Below, in pieces: positions 36,258-44,632 of a stretch of 64,000 nt of DNA (positions are counted from its first letter, which is position 1; every line of letters starts with the position of its first letter). A model generated the notes under the pieces. It did not search any database, was not told the origin of the DNA, and was given only the letters and a program-made list of their open reading frames with translations. Source of the stretch: Arthrobacter cheniae (GTDB lineage: Bacteria; Actinomycetota; Actinomycetes; Actinomycetales; Micrococcaceae); contig NZ_QZVT01000006.1 of the NCBI RefSeq assembly GCF_003602275.1, forward strand, positions 232,331-296,330, in the 5' to 3' direction. Position numbers and translations under genes: made by a program.

Positions 36258-37408
36258 TCACGCTCGTCGATGCGGCGGGGACCACCTCCGCCGCCGAACT
36301 GAATCCCGCCCCGGCCTTCACCAGGCCGGTCGCGCCGCTCGCCAGCAGGACGGTGTACGCGGCCGCGCACGTAGTTCCGCGAACCACGTCGGACAACGTG
36401 CCGGGCGCCCCCGCCGACCTCGACTGGGACGCGACGCTCGCCTTCCGCCACCACCTCTGGTCCTGGGGCCTCGGCGTCGCCGATGCCATGGACACCGCCC
36501 AGCGGAACATGGGACTCGATCCCGCCGCGACGCGGGAGCTGATCTCGCGCAGCGCGGCGGAAGCCCGTTCCGTCGGTGGGGCCCTGGTGGTCGGAGTGAA
36601 CACGGACCACGTGGATGACGCCGTCATCACGCTCGACGCCGTCATCGACGCCTACAAGGAGCAGCTGCACCTCACCGAGGACGCTGGAGCGTCCGTCGTC
36701 CTGATGGCCAGCCGGCACCTCGCGCGTGCCGCCCGGACGGCGGAGGACTACGAGCGCGTCTACTCCGAGGTGCTGGCCGCCGCTGGAGCTCCCGTGATCC
36801 TGCACTGGCTCGGCAGCGCCTTCGATCCCGAGCTCGGGACCTACTTCGGCTCGACCGACACGGAGGCGGCGTCGTCGACGCTGCTCAAGATCATCGCCAA
36901 CTCCCCCGACAAGGTGGCCGGCGTCAAGATGAGCCTGCTGGATGCCGGGTCGGAACGTGCAGTCCGTTCGCAGCTCAATGCGCCCGTCAGGATGTTCACC
37001 GGAGACGACTTCAACTACGTGTCCCTCATCGGCGGCGACTCCTCGGGCTACTCCCACGCCCTGCTCGGCGCCTTCGCCGCCCTCGGACCGCACGGCTCGG
37101 CAGCGGTGCAGGCGCTCGACGCCGAGGACCACGATGCCTACCAGCGGATCCTCGGCCCCACCGAGGCGCTGTCCCGCCAGATCTTCGCCCGGCCCACGTT
37201 TTACTACAAGACGGGTGTGGCCTTCCTCAGCTGGCTCAACGGGCATCAGCCCGGTGTCGGGATGGTCGGCGGCCTGCATGCTGCCCGCAGCCTGCCGCAC
37301 CTCTCGGAGATCGTTCGCCTCGCCAACGAGTGCGGCGCGCTCGAGCAGCCGGACCTCGCCCGCGAGCGCTGGCACGGTCTCCTGCGGGTCAGCGGGGTGG
37401 CGGCATGA
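36254..37408 (+). CDS. DUF993 / dihydrodipicolinate synthase-like aldolase
   Basis: A 384-residue TIM-barrel protein of the DUF993 family, remotely like dihydrodipicolinate synthases. Visible elements: HHLWSWGLGVADAMDTAQRN, ALVVGVNTDHVDDAV and KMSLLDAGSERAV, the last of which resembles the Schiff-base lysine strand. Its ATG overlaps the Gfo/Idh stop by four bases. Probably a lyase on a keto-sugar acid; inferred. Confidence 0.8.
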   Translation: MITLVDAAGTTSAAELNPAPAFTRPVAPLASRTVYAAAHVVPRTTSDNVPGAPADLDWDATLAFRHHLWSWGLGVADAMDTAQRNMGLDPAATRELISRSAAEARSVGGALVVGVNTDHVDDAVITLDAVIDAYKEQLHLTEDAGASVVLMASRHLARAARTAEDYERVYSEVLAAAGAPVILHWLGSAFDPELGTYFGSTDTEAASSTLLKIIANSPDKVAGVKMSLLDAGSERAVRSQLNAPVRMFTGDDFNYVSLIGGDSSGYSHALLGAFAALGPHGSAAVQALDAEDHDAYQRILGPTEALSRQIFARPTFYYKTGVAFLSWLNGHQPGVGMVGGLHAARSLPHLSEIVRLANECGALEQPDLARERWHGLLRVSGVAA

Positions 37409-38289
37409 CGGCGCCGGATCCGCGCCTGTCCATCAACCAGGCCACCATCAAATACGCACCCCTCGCCGAGGCCCTGCATCTTACGGCCGGCGCCGGGATC
37501 ACGAGCATCGGCCTCTGGCGGGATTCGGTCGAGGCCGCGTCGCTACCCGAGGCTGCACGACTCCTCGCCGGCTCGGGGCTCCGCTTTTCGAGCCTGTGCC
37601 GCGGCGGGTTCTTCACGGTCCCGGAGGGTCCGGCCCGCCGGGTGGCCATGGACGACAACCGGAGGGCCATCGAGGAGACCGCGCAGCTCGCTGCAGCAGG
37701 AGCCCCCGGCTCTGCGGCCGTACTCGTCATGGTGGCCGGCGGAATCCCGCAGGGTTCCAGGGACCTGGTCGGGGCACGCTCGATGGTCGAGGATGCCCTC
37801 GCCGAACTCGCGCCGGAGGCACAGGCGGCCGGCGTCAGGCTCGCCCTCGAACCACTGCACCCCATGTATGCGTCGGACCGCGCCGTCATCTCCACACTCG
37901 GGCAGGCACTCGACCTCGCCGCTCCCTTCGCTCCCGCGGTGGTCGGCGTCGTCGTCGACACCTTCCACGTCTGGTGGGACCCCGAGCTGACGAAGCAAAT
38001 AGCCCGCGCAGGGCAGGAGGACCGCATCGCGAGCTACCAGGTCTGTGACTGGCAGACTCCCCTGCCTGCCGATGTGCTGCTGGCCCGCCACTACCCGGGC
38101 GACGGGGTCATCGACTTCGCGGCCATCACGGCGGACGTGCAGGAGGCCGGCTATCGGGGCGACATCGAGGTGGAGATCTTCAACCAGGAGATCTGGGACA
38201 CGCCACCCGGTACGGCCATCGCAAGGACCATCGAAGGGTTCGGGTCAGCGGTCTCTCCGCACCTCCTCCAAGCGGGCGCTCGCCGGTAG
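37405..38289 (+). CDS. sugar phosphate isomerase/epimerase (AP endonuclease 2-like TIM barrel)
   Basis: A 294-residue TIM-barrel isomerase of the xylose-isomerase-like/IolE family. Metal-ligand candidates are Glu in RLALEPLHPMY, Asp-His in VVDTFHVWWD, and Glu in GDIEVEIFNQEIWD. Start overlaps the DUF993 stop by four bases. With the Gfo/Idh partner it forms the usual oxidise/isomerise pair of a sugar or inositol catabolic pathway. Confidence 0.88.
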   Translation: MTAPDPRLSINQATIKYAPLAEALHLTAGAGITSIGLWRDSVEAASLPEAARLLAGSGLRFSSLCRGGFFTVPEGPARRVAMDDNRRAIEETAQLAAAGAPGSAAVLVMVAGGIPQGSRDLVGARSMVEDALAELAPEAQAAGVRLALEPLHPMYASDRAVISTLGQALDLAAPFAPAVVGVVVDTFHVWWDPELTKQIARAGQEDRIASYQVCDWQTPLPADVLLARHYPGDGVIDFAAITADVQEAGYRGDIEVEIFNQEIWDTPPGTAIARTIEGFGSAVSPHLLQAGARR

Positions 38290-38298
38290 CATCGGCCT

Positions 38299-38688
38299 AT
38301 GGAATCTACCGAGGTCGTCCGGCGGTACTGGTCGTCGGTGTGGAGCAGGGACTGGCACGCCGTCGGGCAGACGCTCGCCGAGGACGTGGAGGTCTTCTGG
38401 CCCGTCACGCGCGAGATCATCCGCGGCCGGGACAACATGGTCGCCGTCAACTCCGAGCAACCCAATGGTTGGAGCATCGATGTCCTCTCCATCCATGACG
38501 CGGGCGACGTCGTGGTCTCCGAGGTCCAGGTGCCCCAGGAGGACGTAGGCATCTTCCGCGTCGTGTCCTTCTGGACCGTGGCCGACGACGTCATCACCTC
38601 TGGCCGCGAGTACTGGACGATGTACGGCGGCGAGGAAGGCCGCGACTGGCGCAGGAAATACGCCACGGTCGGCGATCCGCCTTCCTGA
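38299..38688 (+). CDS. NTF2/SnoaL-like protein
   Basis: A 129-residue protein with the nuclear-transport-factor-2-like fold (VVRRYWSSVWSRDWHAVGQ, LAEDVEVFWPVTREIIRGRD, and SGREYWTMYGGEE). The N-terminal helix and curved sheet make a hydrophobic pocket. Nine bases separate it from the isomerase, so it may belong to the same transcript. No activity assigned. Confidence 0.8.
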   Translation: MESTEVVRRYWSSVWSRDWHAVGQTLAEDVEVFWPVTREIIRGRDNMVAVNSEQPNGWSIDVLSIHDAGDVVVSEVQVPQEDVGIFRVVSFWTVADDVITSGREYWTMYGGEEGRDWRRKYATVGDPPS

Positions 38689-38798
38689 CGGCCTTCCTGG
38701 CGATGCGCGGCACTGGCGGGACTCGATCTCAGACCATAAGCTAAGCATGCTGATGATGATGTGGTCAGCGACCGCACGCACAATCTGAGGGAGGCATG

Positions 38799-39629
38799 AT
38801 GAGCACGAAGGTCGAAGAAACCGTTGTAGTGAATCTTCCAGTGACGACCGTGTACAACCAGTGGACGCAGTTCGAGGAATTCCCCCAGTTCATGGGCGGC
38901 ATCAAGCAGATCACGCAGCTCAGCGACGACCGCCTGGAGTGGGTCGCGGAGATCGGCGGCATCCGGCGCCAGTGGGAGGCGAAAGTCCTCGAGCAGGTGC
39001 CCGACCGCAAGGTCTCGTGGGCTGCGACGGAAGGTGCAACCAACGCAGGCACCGTATCCTTCGAGGACCTCGGCGGAACCACCCGTGTCAATCTCGTCCT
39101 CGAGTACGAGCCCGAGGGACTCATCGAGAAGGTCGGCGACAAGTTGAACGTCGTCGAGAACCAGGCCAAGGCGGACCTGCAGAAGTTCAAGGAATTCATC
39201 GAGTCCGAAAGCTACGCCACCGGTGCGTGGCGCGGATCCGTCGCCGGCACGGCGGGAACCCCGACTGTGGATGATGCTGCGTCATCACGCGGTGACAGTG
39301 GCAAGGCCGGCGTCTCCGGCAAGGTCGCCGCAGGAGTGGGCGTCGCAGCGGCGGCCGCGGTTGCGGGCGTCGCCGCGGCAGCTGCCGGCAAAAAGCACGA
39401 CGACGAGACCGTGGTCGAATCTGCCCCGGTCGAGACGGTGCCCGTGGTCGACTCCGCACCGGTGGTGCCGGAGTCCACGCCGATCATGGTGGACGACGAC
39501 GTCATCGATGTCGATCCTGTTCCCGCCGTCGACGGCGTCCCGGGAACCGGCGTCCCCTCGGACAGCGCGGGGCTCCAGGACGACACATTCCTGGACGGCA
39601 ACGCGACCGACCGCAGGGGCTCCCTCTAG
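38799..39629 (+). CDS. SRPBCC-domain protein with long acidic Ala/Pro/Val tail
   Basis: A 276-residue protein. Residues ~1-145 form an SRPBCC/cyclase-dehydrase domain (VNLPVTTVYNQWTQFEEFPQF, SWAATEGATNAGTVSFEDL). The rest is low-complexity, including an Ala-rich hydrophobic stretch (GVAAAAAVAGVAAAAAG) and an acidic Pro/Val tail, which might anchor or space the domain. Start ATG 38799, or an adjacent ATG at 38796, behind GAGGGAGG. Ends before a strong terminator hairpin. Confidence 0.85.
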   Translation: MSTKVEETVVVNLPVTTVYNQWTQFEEFPQFMGGIKQITQLSDDRLEWVAEIGGIRRQWEAKVLEQVPDRKVSWAATEGATNAGTVSFEDLGGTTRVNLVLEYEPEGLIEKVGDKLNVVENQAKADLQKFKEFIESESYATGAWRGSVAGTAGTPTVDDAASSRGDSGKAGVSGKVAAGVGVAAAAAVAGVAAAAAGKKHDDETVVESAPVETVPVVDSAPVVPESTPIMVDDDVIDVDPVPAVDGVPGTGVPSDSAGLQDDTFLDGNATDRRGSL

Positions 39630-39647
39630 CTCCACCTGGTGCAACGC

Positions 39648-39680
39648 AGTGGGCCGGATTCCCCGTGGATCCGGCCCACT
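39648..39680 (+). terminator. strong bidirectional hairpin terminator
   Basis: Perfect 12-base-pair stem AGTGGGCCGGAT (39648-39659) and ATCCGGCCCACT (39669-39680) around a nine-base loop, between the convergent SRPBCC and tsaD transcripts. Confidence 0.8.
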
Positions 39681-39775
39681 GCCGTGGAATCCACCGTTCT
39701 CCCGAGCCGGAGGGCTGACATCGGGGTCGGACCCGCGGCCGCAGCCCGGTCAACAGATCTCATCGGGCATCCAGC

Positions 39776-39955
39776 TCAGTCGGGCATGGCCAACAACCTC
39801 CGCTTGTGCGCATTCAGCAGGACGTTCCGGATCAGGACATCCTCCAACGTGTTGTCTCGGAAGGAGGAGCGGCGGGCAGACCCGGCAGGGCGCTCGCGCT
39901 CCTGTTCCTCCCGCCTTTCGAGCTCGACGGAGACGCGGTCACAGTCGTCGGGTGT
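39776..39955 (-). other. 59-codon open frame in phase downstream of the tsaD UAG
   Basis: Directly after the tsaD amber codon (39956-39958) the same frame stays open for 59 codons to a TGA at 39776-39778. It encodes a charged, protein-like sequence (RVSVELERREEQERE, SSFRDNTLEDVLIRN, VLLNAHKRRLLAMPD). GC-rich third positions look coding. It has no ATG or GTG start; a TTG at 39845-39847 is the only candidate. Either a remnant of a small gene or a read-through extension. Confidence 0.4.
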
Positions 39956-41059
39956 CTATGGCCCGTCGGGCCCCGGTTCGCCGGCGATGACGATGCGTGT
40001 GACGGGCAACGAGGGGTTCGGCCCGAAGGCGATGCCGCTCGGCAGCCCCCCGTTCAGTACGATCTGCGCACCAAGGGCTGCGACCATGGCGCCGTTGTCG
40101 GTGCAGAGCGACGGCGCCGGTACGGTCAGGGTGATGCCCGCGGCGGCGCAGCGCTCGGCAGCCACCTCGCGCAACCGCCGGTTCGCCGCCACCCCTCCCC
40201 CGAGCAGCAGGTTCGAGATGCCGTGCTCCTGACAGGCGAGGACGGCCTTCATGGTGATGATGTCCACCACGGCTTCCTGGAAGGACGCGGCGATATCGGC
40301 GACCGGAATCTCGAGTCCCGCGGCCTCGTACTGCTCCACGCTGCGCGCGACCGCGGTCTTGAGCCCACTGAAGGACCAGTCGTAGCGATGCGGTCCGGGC
40401 TCCTCCGCCGTACCCATGTACTTGGGTTGCGAGAGGCCGCGGGGGAAACGAATGGCCTTCGGGTCGCCCTCCCTGGCCAGACGATCGATGGCCGGGCCGC
40501 CCGGATAGCCGAGGCCGAGGATGCGCGCTGTCTTGTCATAGGCCTCGCCTGCGGCGTCGTCGATCGTGGACCCCAGCAACTCGACGTCGCTCGCGATGTT
40601 ACCGACGCGGAGGATCTCCGTGTGCCCGCCTGAGACGAGGAGCGCGCCCAGATTCGGCGGCAGGCCGTCCGCGAAGGTCCCGCCGAGCATCCCGACGCCC
40701 ACATGTGCCACGAGGTGGTTGATGGCATACAGCGGTTTGCCCGTGGCGACGGCGAGCGCCTTGGCGGCTGAGACACCGACCATCAGGGCTCCCGAGAGAC
40801 CCGGACCGGCGGTGACGGCAAGGGCGTCGATCTCATCGAGGGTGACCCCGGCGTCGTCGAGCGCCGCCTGCAGGGTCGGCACGAAAGCTTCGAGGTGGGC
40901 ACGCGAGGCGATCTCGGGAATGACGCCACCGAAGCGCACATGCTCGTCCATCGAGGAGGACACCGTATTGGTCAGCAGCTGCGTACCGCGGACGATGCCG
41001 ACGCCGGTCTCATCACAGGAGGACTCGATCCCCAGGACCAGGGGCTGCATGGCTGTCAT
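39956..41059 (-). CDS. tsaD: tRNA t6A threonylcarbamoyltransferase TsaD
   Basis: A 367-residue ASKHA-fold enzyme that attaches threonylcarbamoyl to A37 of ANN-decoding tRNAs. The opening [13 protein letters not shown], the metal-binding [11 protein letters not shown] and [12 protein letters not shown] are the family hallmarks. Its start overlaps rimI by four bases (ATGA at 41056-41059). Full length for the family and last gene of the alr operon; the TAG stop is followed by an in-phase frame. Confidence 0.96.
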   Translation of the reverse strand: MTAMQPLVLGIESSCDETGVGIVRGTQLLTNTVSSSMDEHVRFGGVIPEIASRAHLEAFVPTLQAALDDAGVTLDEIDALAVTAGPGLSGALMVGVSAAKALAVATGKPLYAINHLVAHVGVGMLGGTFADGLPPNLGALLVSGGHTEILRVGNIASDVELLGSTIDDAAGEAYDKTARILGLGYPGGPAIDRLAREGDPKAIRFPRGLSQPKYMGTAEEPGPHRYDWSFSGLKTAVARSVEQYEAAGLEIPVADIAASFQEAVVDIITMKAVLACQEHGISNLLLGGGVAANRRLREVAAERCAAAGITLTVPAPSLCTDNGAMVAALGAQIVLNGGLPSGIAFGPNPSLPVTRIVIAGEPGPDGP

Positions 41060-41523
41060 GGCGTGGTGCCTCCGCCGTCCGACAGGACACGTCGCATGAC
41101 CCAGGCGTCCACGCCGTCGCGGTAGTAGGTCTTCCTCGTGTGGATCTTCTCGAAGCCGAACCTCGTGTACAGCTGCTGAGCGCGCGGGTTATCGGCACGG
41201 ACCTCGAGCATCACGTTGTCGGCCCCACGGCGGCGGGCCTCATCGAGCAGTTCGGTGAGCATGGCCCGCCCGATGCCCTGACCCTCGAAGCGGGGAAGCA
41301 CGCCGATGGTCTGGATGTCCGCCGTCGTGTCGATCACCATGACGCCCGCGTAGCCGACGGCCCGGCCATCGACCTCCGCCACGATGTACCGTCGCGTATC
41401 CGTCCGGGAGAACTCGGCGTAGAACATCTCGAGAGGCCAGGCGTCGGTCGGGAACAGCTCGTTCTCGAGCCGCCCGATCATCTCGATGTCCTCGAACGCG
41501 AGGTCCCGAAGCGTGAAGTTCAC
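41056..41523 (-). CDS. rimI: ribosomal protein S18 alanine N-acetyltransferase RimI
   Basis: A 155-residue GNAT protein that acetylates the N-terminal alanine of S18. The acetyl-CoA loop is [19 protein letters not shown], and the C-terminal [22 protein letters not shown] is the RimI signature end. Overlaps tsaB by four bases and tsaD by four, the conserved TsaB-RimI-TsaD order. Confidence 0.94.
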   Translation of the reverse strand: MNFTLRDLAFEDIEMIGRLENELFPTDAWPLEMFYAEFSRTDTRRYIVAEVDGRAVGYAGVMVIDTTADIQTIGVLPRFEGQGIGRAMLTELLDEARRRGADNVMLEVRADNPRAQQLYTRFGFEKIHTRKTYYRDGVDAWVMRRVLSDGGGTTP

Positions 41524-42203
41524 GCCGTCGCCCGCTTCCGTGGACCGGGGACCCTGGCATCGGAATCACGCAGGTACAGCGGCGTGGTGTCCGGCAGCGA
41601 CTCGCCGGCGAGCAGGCGCGATCGGGCGACCCGACCGAGCGACACGGCGTCAGGGTCAGCGGCGGCGAACGCCTGGACCCCCTCGACGTCGTCCGGGTAC
41701 AGGCTCGCAGCACGGCCCACCAGCGGCTGACCCTTCGGGAGGGTGCTCGCCGCGCCTACGTGTGGACCGCTCACCAGTTCCGGGAGCCGGCGGCCGGAGG
41801 AAGCGGGAGCTCGGTACGCCGCCCAGTAGACCTCTCCCCGGCGCGCGTCCGTGCCGACGAGGAAACCGCGCCCGTCCGCGACGGCGCCGCCCGCCACGGC
41901 GTCGTACGCCAGCGCCTCGAGGCTCATGACTCCGTGGAGCGGGACGCCCCACACGAAGCTGAGGGTCCTCGCGGTGACGAGTCCGGCGCGCAGGCCCGTG
42001 AACGGACCCGGTCCCACTCCGGCGACGACGGCATCGAGGTCGGAGCCCGAGACGCCGGCGTCGGCGAGGATGCGCTGCACGGCCGGAGCGAGGACCTCGG
42101 CATGCGAGCGGGTGTCGGCACTGCTGAACCGGCCGACGACGACGTCGTCGTGCAGGAGCGCGACAGTGGCCGCGGCGGAGGTGTCGAGGGCGAGGAGAAG
42201 CAC
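41520..42203 (-). CDS. tsaB: tRNA t6A biosynthesis protein TsaB
   Basis: A 227-residue inactive ASKHA paralogue of TsaD that dimerises with it. LALDTSAAATVAL at the start and VAGVGPGPFTGLRAG are family motifs. Starts ten bases after the tsaE stop. Confidence 0.94.
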   Translation of the reverse strand: MLLLALDTSAAATVALLHDDVVVGRFSSADTRSHAEVLAPAVQRILADAGVSGSDLDAVVAGVGPGPFTGLRAGLVTARTLSFVWGVPLHGVMSLEALAYDAVAGGAVADGRGFLVGTDARRGEVYWAAYRAPASSGRRLPELVSGPHVGAASTLPKGQPLVGRAASLYPDDVEGVQAFAAADPDAVSLGRVARSRLLAGESLPDTTPLYLRDSDARVPGPRKRATA

Positions 42204-42212
42204 CGGTCCAGC

Positions 42213-42755
42213 CTAGTCGAGCGCCAGTGCCGGCTGCCGTCCGAACCAGCGCGGACCGAACCCTGAGAGGGTGACGCTGCGTACCTCGTCCTCGCCGTCG
42301 TCGTCGAACGTAGTGGTCAGGGCAGCGGGAAGACCCCCTGAACCGCCACCGAGGGGACGCCCTATGTCGATGTGGAGCCGGCTTTCGCTCAGGTGCTCCA
42401 CCCGGCCCCTTCCCCACTCGACGACGGTGACGTTGGCCGCCATGGTTGCCTCGAGGTCGAGATCGTCCACGGCGGCAGCGCTCTCCAGCCGGTAGGCGTC
42501 GACGTGGACGAGGCCCGGTCCGCCGCCCACCGCCGAATGCTGGCGCACGAGCACGAAAGTGGGCGAGATGATCCGGTCCGCGACGAAGAGCCCCCGCCCG
42601 AGTCCCTGCGTGAACGTCGTCTTGCCGGCGCCCAGCTCACCGGACAGCACCAGCAGGTCACCCGGCCGGAGATGCACCGCCAGCTTCCCGGCGAGAAGCT
42701 GCAGCTGCGCGGCCGAGCGGACCTCGAACGCGGCGCTCCACTCAGGCGTATCCAT
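42213..42755 (-). CDS. tsaE: tRNA t6A biosynthesis ATPase TsaE
   Basis: A 180-residue P-loop ATPase. Walker A is SGELGAGKTTFTQG, followed by SPTFVLVRQH and the family motif LVHVDAYRLES; the later VVEWGRGRVEH completes the fold. The start overlaps the alr stop by 14 bases. About 30 extra C-terminal residues carry a Gly-rich loop. Confidence 0.94.
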   Translation of the reverse strand: MDTPEWSAAFEVRSAAQLQLLAGKLAVHLRPGDLLVLSGELGAGKTTFTQGLGRGLFVADRIISPTFVLVRQHSAVGGGPGLVHVDAYRLESAAAVDDLDLEATMAANVTVVEWGRGRVEHLSESRLHIDIGRPLGGGSGGLPAALTTTFDDDGEDEVRSVTLSGFGPRWFGRQPALALD

Positions 42756-43905
42756 CAGCGGATTCCTCCCGTGGTGCCTCGAGGTACACCCTCTCCACGC
42801 GGTCGCTGATCCGGGTGACGATCTCGTAGTTGATCGTCTGGGCAGCGGCAGCCCAATCCTCGACGGCAGGCGAGTCCGCTGCGCCGAACAGCACCGCGCG
42901 CTTCCCCAGCGGACTGTCCGGGGTATCGACCAGGCCCGTGGTCCCGAAGTCGATCACGAGCTGGTCCATCGCGATCCGCCCGACCACGGGATGGATGCGG
43001 TTGCCGACGAGGACCGGCGCTCCCGTCGCGATGCGGGGCACGCCGTCACCGTAGCCGACCGGGATCAGCCCGAGCGTCGTCGGCTTGTGCGTCCGGTAGG
43101 CGTACCCGTAGGACACGCCTTGCCCCGCGGGCACCTCCTTGCAGTTCGAGACGACGGTGCTGAAGGTCATCACGGGTTGCAGGCCCAGATCGGCGGAGCC
43201 CTGGTCCGAGAAGGGTGAGAGTCCGTAGATGCCGAGTCCCACACGCACGAGGTCGAAGTGGCAGTCGGGGCGGGAGAAGGTGGCCGGGGTATTCGCGAGG
43301 TGCCTCACTTCGACGTCGATCCCCGCGCTCTCCGCGGCGGCGACCGCCTCGCGGAAGGCCTGCACCTGCAGGTCGGTTTCGGGCCGCGCGGGCTCGTCGG
43401 CGACGGCCAGGTGCGAGAAGATCCCTACGACGCGGATCAGCCCCGCCTCCTGGTACTCCACGGCCCGGGCCAGCAGGGCGTCCCACCTGTCCGGTGGGCA
43501 GCCGTTCCGTCCGAGGCCCGTGTCGATCTTCAGGTGCACGATGGCTGGCCGCTCCAACTCGCGCGCCGAGGCGACGACGTGCTCCAGTTCCCAGCCGGAG
43601 ATGCCGAGGTCCAGACCATGCTCGACGCCGGCCGTGAAGTCCGTGCCCGAGGTGTGCAGCCAGGCGAGGATGGGTGCCTCGATGCCGGCCTTCCTCAACG
43701 CGACGCCCTCGCTGACATGGGCGACCCCGAGCCAGGCCGCTCCGGCCTCGACGGCGGCGCGTGCGACCGGCACGGCTCCGTGCCCGTATGCGTCCGCCTT
43801 GACGACGGCCATGACGCGGGCAGGGTGCGCGACATCGCGCAGGTGCCGGATGTTGTGCCGCAGGGCGTCGAGGTCGATCTCTGCAGCACGCTCGGGGAAA
43901 GTCAC
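42742..43905 (-). CDS. alr: alanine racemase
   Basis: A 387-residue PLP enzyme that interconverts L- and D-alanine for peptidoglycan. With the GTG start at 43903-43905 the PLP lysine is Lys36 in VMAVVKADAYGHG. The catalytic tyrosine lies in the C-terminal domain within QGVSYGYAYRTHKP, and RVGLGIYGLSPF and DQLVIDFG complete the family pattern. A longer frame to 44244 lacks family similarity. First gene of the alr-tsaE-tsaB-rimI-tsaD operon. Confidence 0.94.
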   Translation of the reverse strand: MTFPERAAEIDLDALRHNIRHLRDVAHPARVMAVVKADAYGHGAVPVARAAVEAGAAWLGVAHVSEGVALRKAGIEAPILAWLHTSGTDFTAGVEHGLDLGISGWELEHVVASARELERPAIVHLKIDTGLGRNGCPPDRWDALLARAVEYQEAGLIRVVGIFSHLAVADEPARPETDLQVQAFREAVAAAESAGIDVEVRHLANTPATFSRPDCHFDLVRVGLGIYGLSPFSDQGSADLGLQPVMTFSTVVSNCKEVPAGQGVSYGYAYRTHKPTTLGLIPVGYGDGVPRIATGAPVLVGNRIHPVVGRIAMDQLVIDFGTTGLVDTPDSPLGKRAVLFGAADSPAVEDWAAAAQTINYEIVTRISDRVERVYLEAPREESADGYA

Positions 43906-43990
43906 CCCGCCATTCTGCCAGCTTGCCCCCTGCCCGCCCGGACAGGCCGTCGGCTTGCGCGGACCCGGACCGACCGGAAGGATCGACGAC

Positions 43991-44569
43991 GTGTTCGATT
44001 CCCCGACCCCTCCGTCCGGCTGCGTCCTGCCGGCAGACGACGGGCGGCCGTGCGGCCGCGTCCTCGGTGACGCCCCCTTCGCGCTCTGTGCGGCGCATGT
44101 GGCCCTGGTGGCCGAATGGTCGGACGCGCTCTGGGGAACCACGGACCTGCTACCCAGCCCCTGTCGGGCCTGCGGCTCGAGGCTCGGTGTCCGGTATCCG
44201 TCCGGCTGGGCCTGCGCGGCCTGCGAGTGGCGCGTCGGCGACATCCTCGACGACGGCCTCCCCCCGCCGCGCGTCGACGTCGTCTACTACCTCCGCTTCC
44301 GGGACCGCATCAAGATCGGTACGACGGCGAACCCGCGACAGCGCCTGGCGAAGATCTGGCACGACGAGCTCCTGGCGTTCGAACGCGGCGACCGGCTGGT
44401 GGAACACCGTCGGCACGTCCAGTTCGCGGACTCCCGCCTCGATCGGTCGGAGTGGTTCACCGTGACACCGGAGCTCGTGGAGCATGTTCGGCGCCTCTCC
44501 GCGGGCGTCGACGATCCGTGGGCGCTGTACGCGCGATGGCTCGGCGAAGCAGCGGCGCTGCGTGGCTGA
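43991..44569 (+). CDS. GIY-YIG/T5orf172-type nuclease-fold protein with zinc-binding cysteines
   Basis: A 192-residue protein. Residues ~50-80 hold paired cysteines (CRACGS, CAACEW) of zinc-ribbon type. The second half is GIY-YIG-like: VDVVYYLRFRDRIKIGTTAN supplies the YYL and KIGTT elements, with NPRQRL after it, and a later SEWF. Start GTG 43991. Function unknown; T5orf172 proteins occur in phage and as stand-alone nucleases. Divergent from alr. Confidence 0.75.
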   Translation: MFDSPTPPSGCVLPADDGRPCGRVLGDAPFALCAAHVALVAEWSDALWGTTDLLPSPCRACGSRLGVRYPSGWACAACEWRVGDILDDGLPPPRVDVVYYLRFRDRIKIGTTANPRQRLAKIWHDELLAFERGDRLVEHRRHVQFADSRLDRSEWFTVTPELVEHVRRLSAGVDDPWALYARWLGEAAALRG

Positions 44570-44632
44570 GGCACTTTCCTCCCCCGTGGATCGGGGCCGC
44601 TATGCCTGGTGGCCCTGAGCACCAAGATGTCG

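Larger units (their letters stand above)
39630..39955. other. intergenic stretch holding a terminator and a read-through frame
   Basis: No complete gene. On the left is the terminator at 39648. On the right, the minus strand carries a 59-codon frame that continues in phase after the tsaD stop codon (listed separately). Confidence 0.6.

Noticed and set aside
42742..44244. Alanine racemase with a 113-residue N-terminal extension
   Set aside because: Extension has no similarity and overlaps the divergent GIY-YIG gene; family start is the GTG at 43905.
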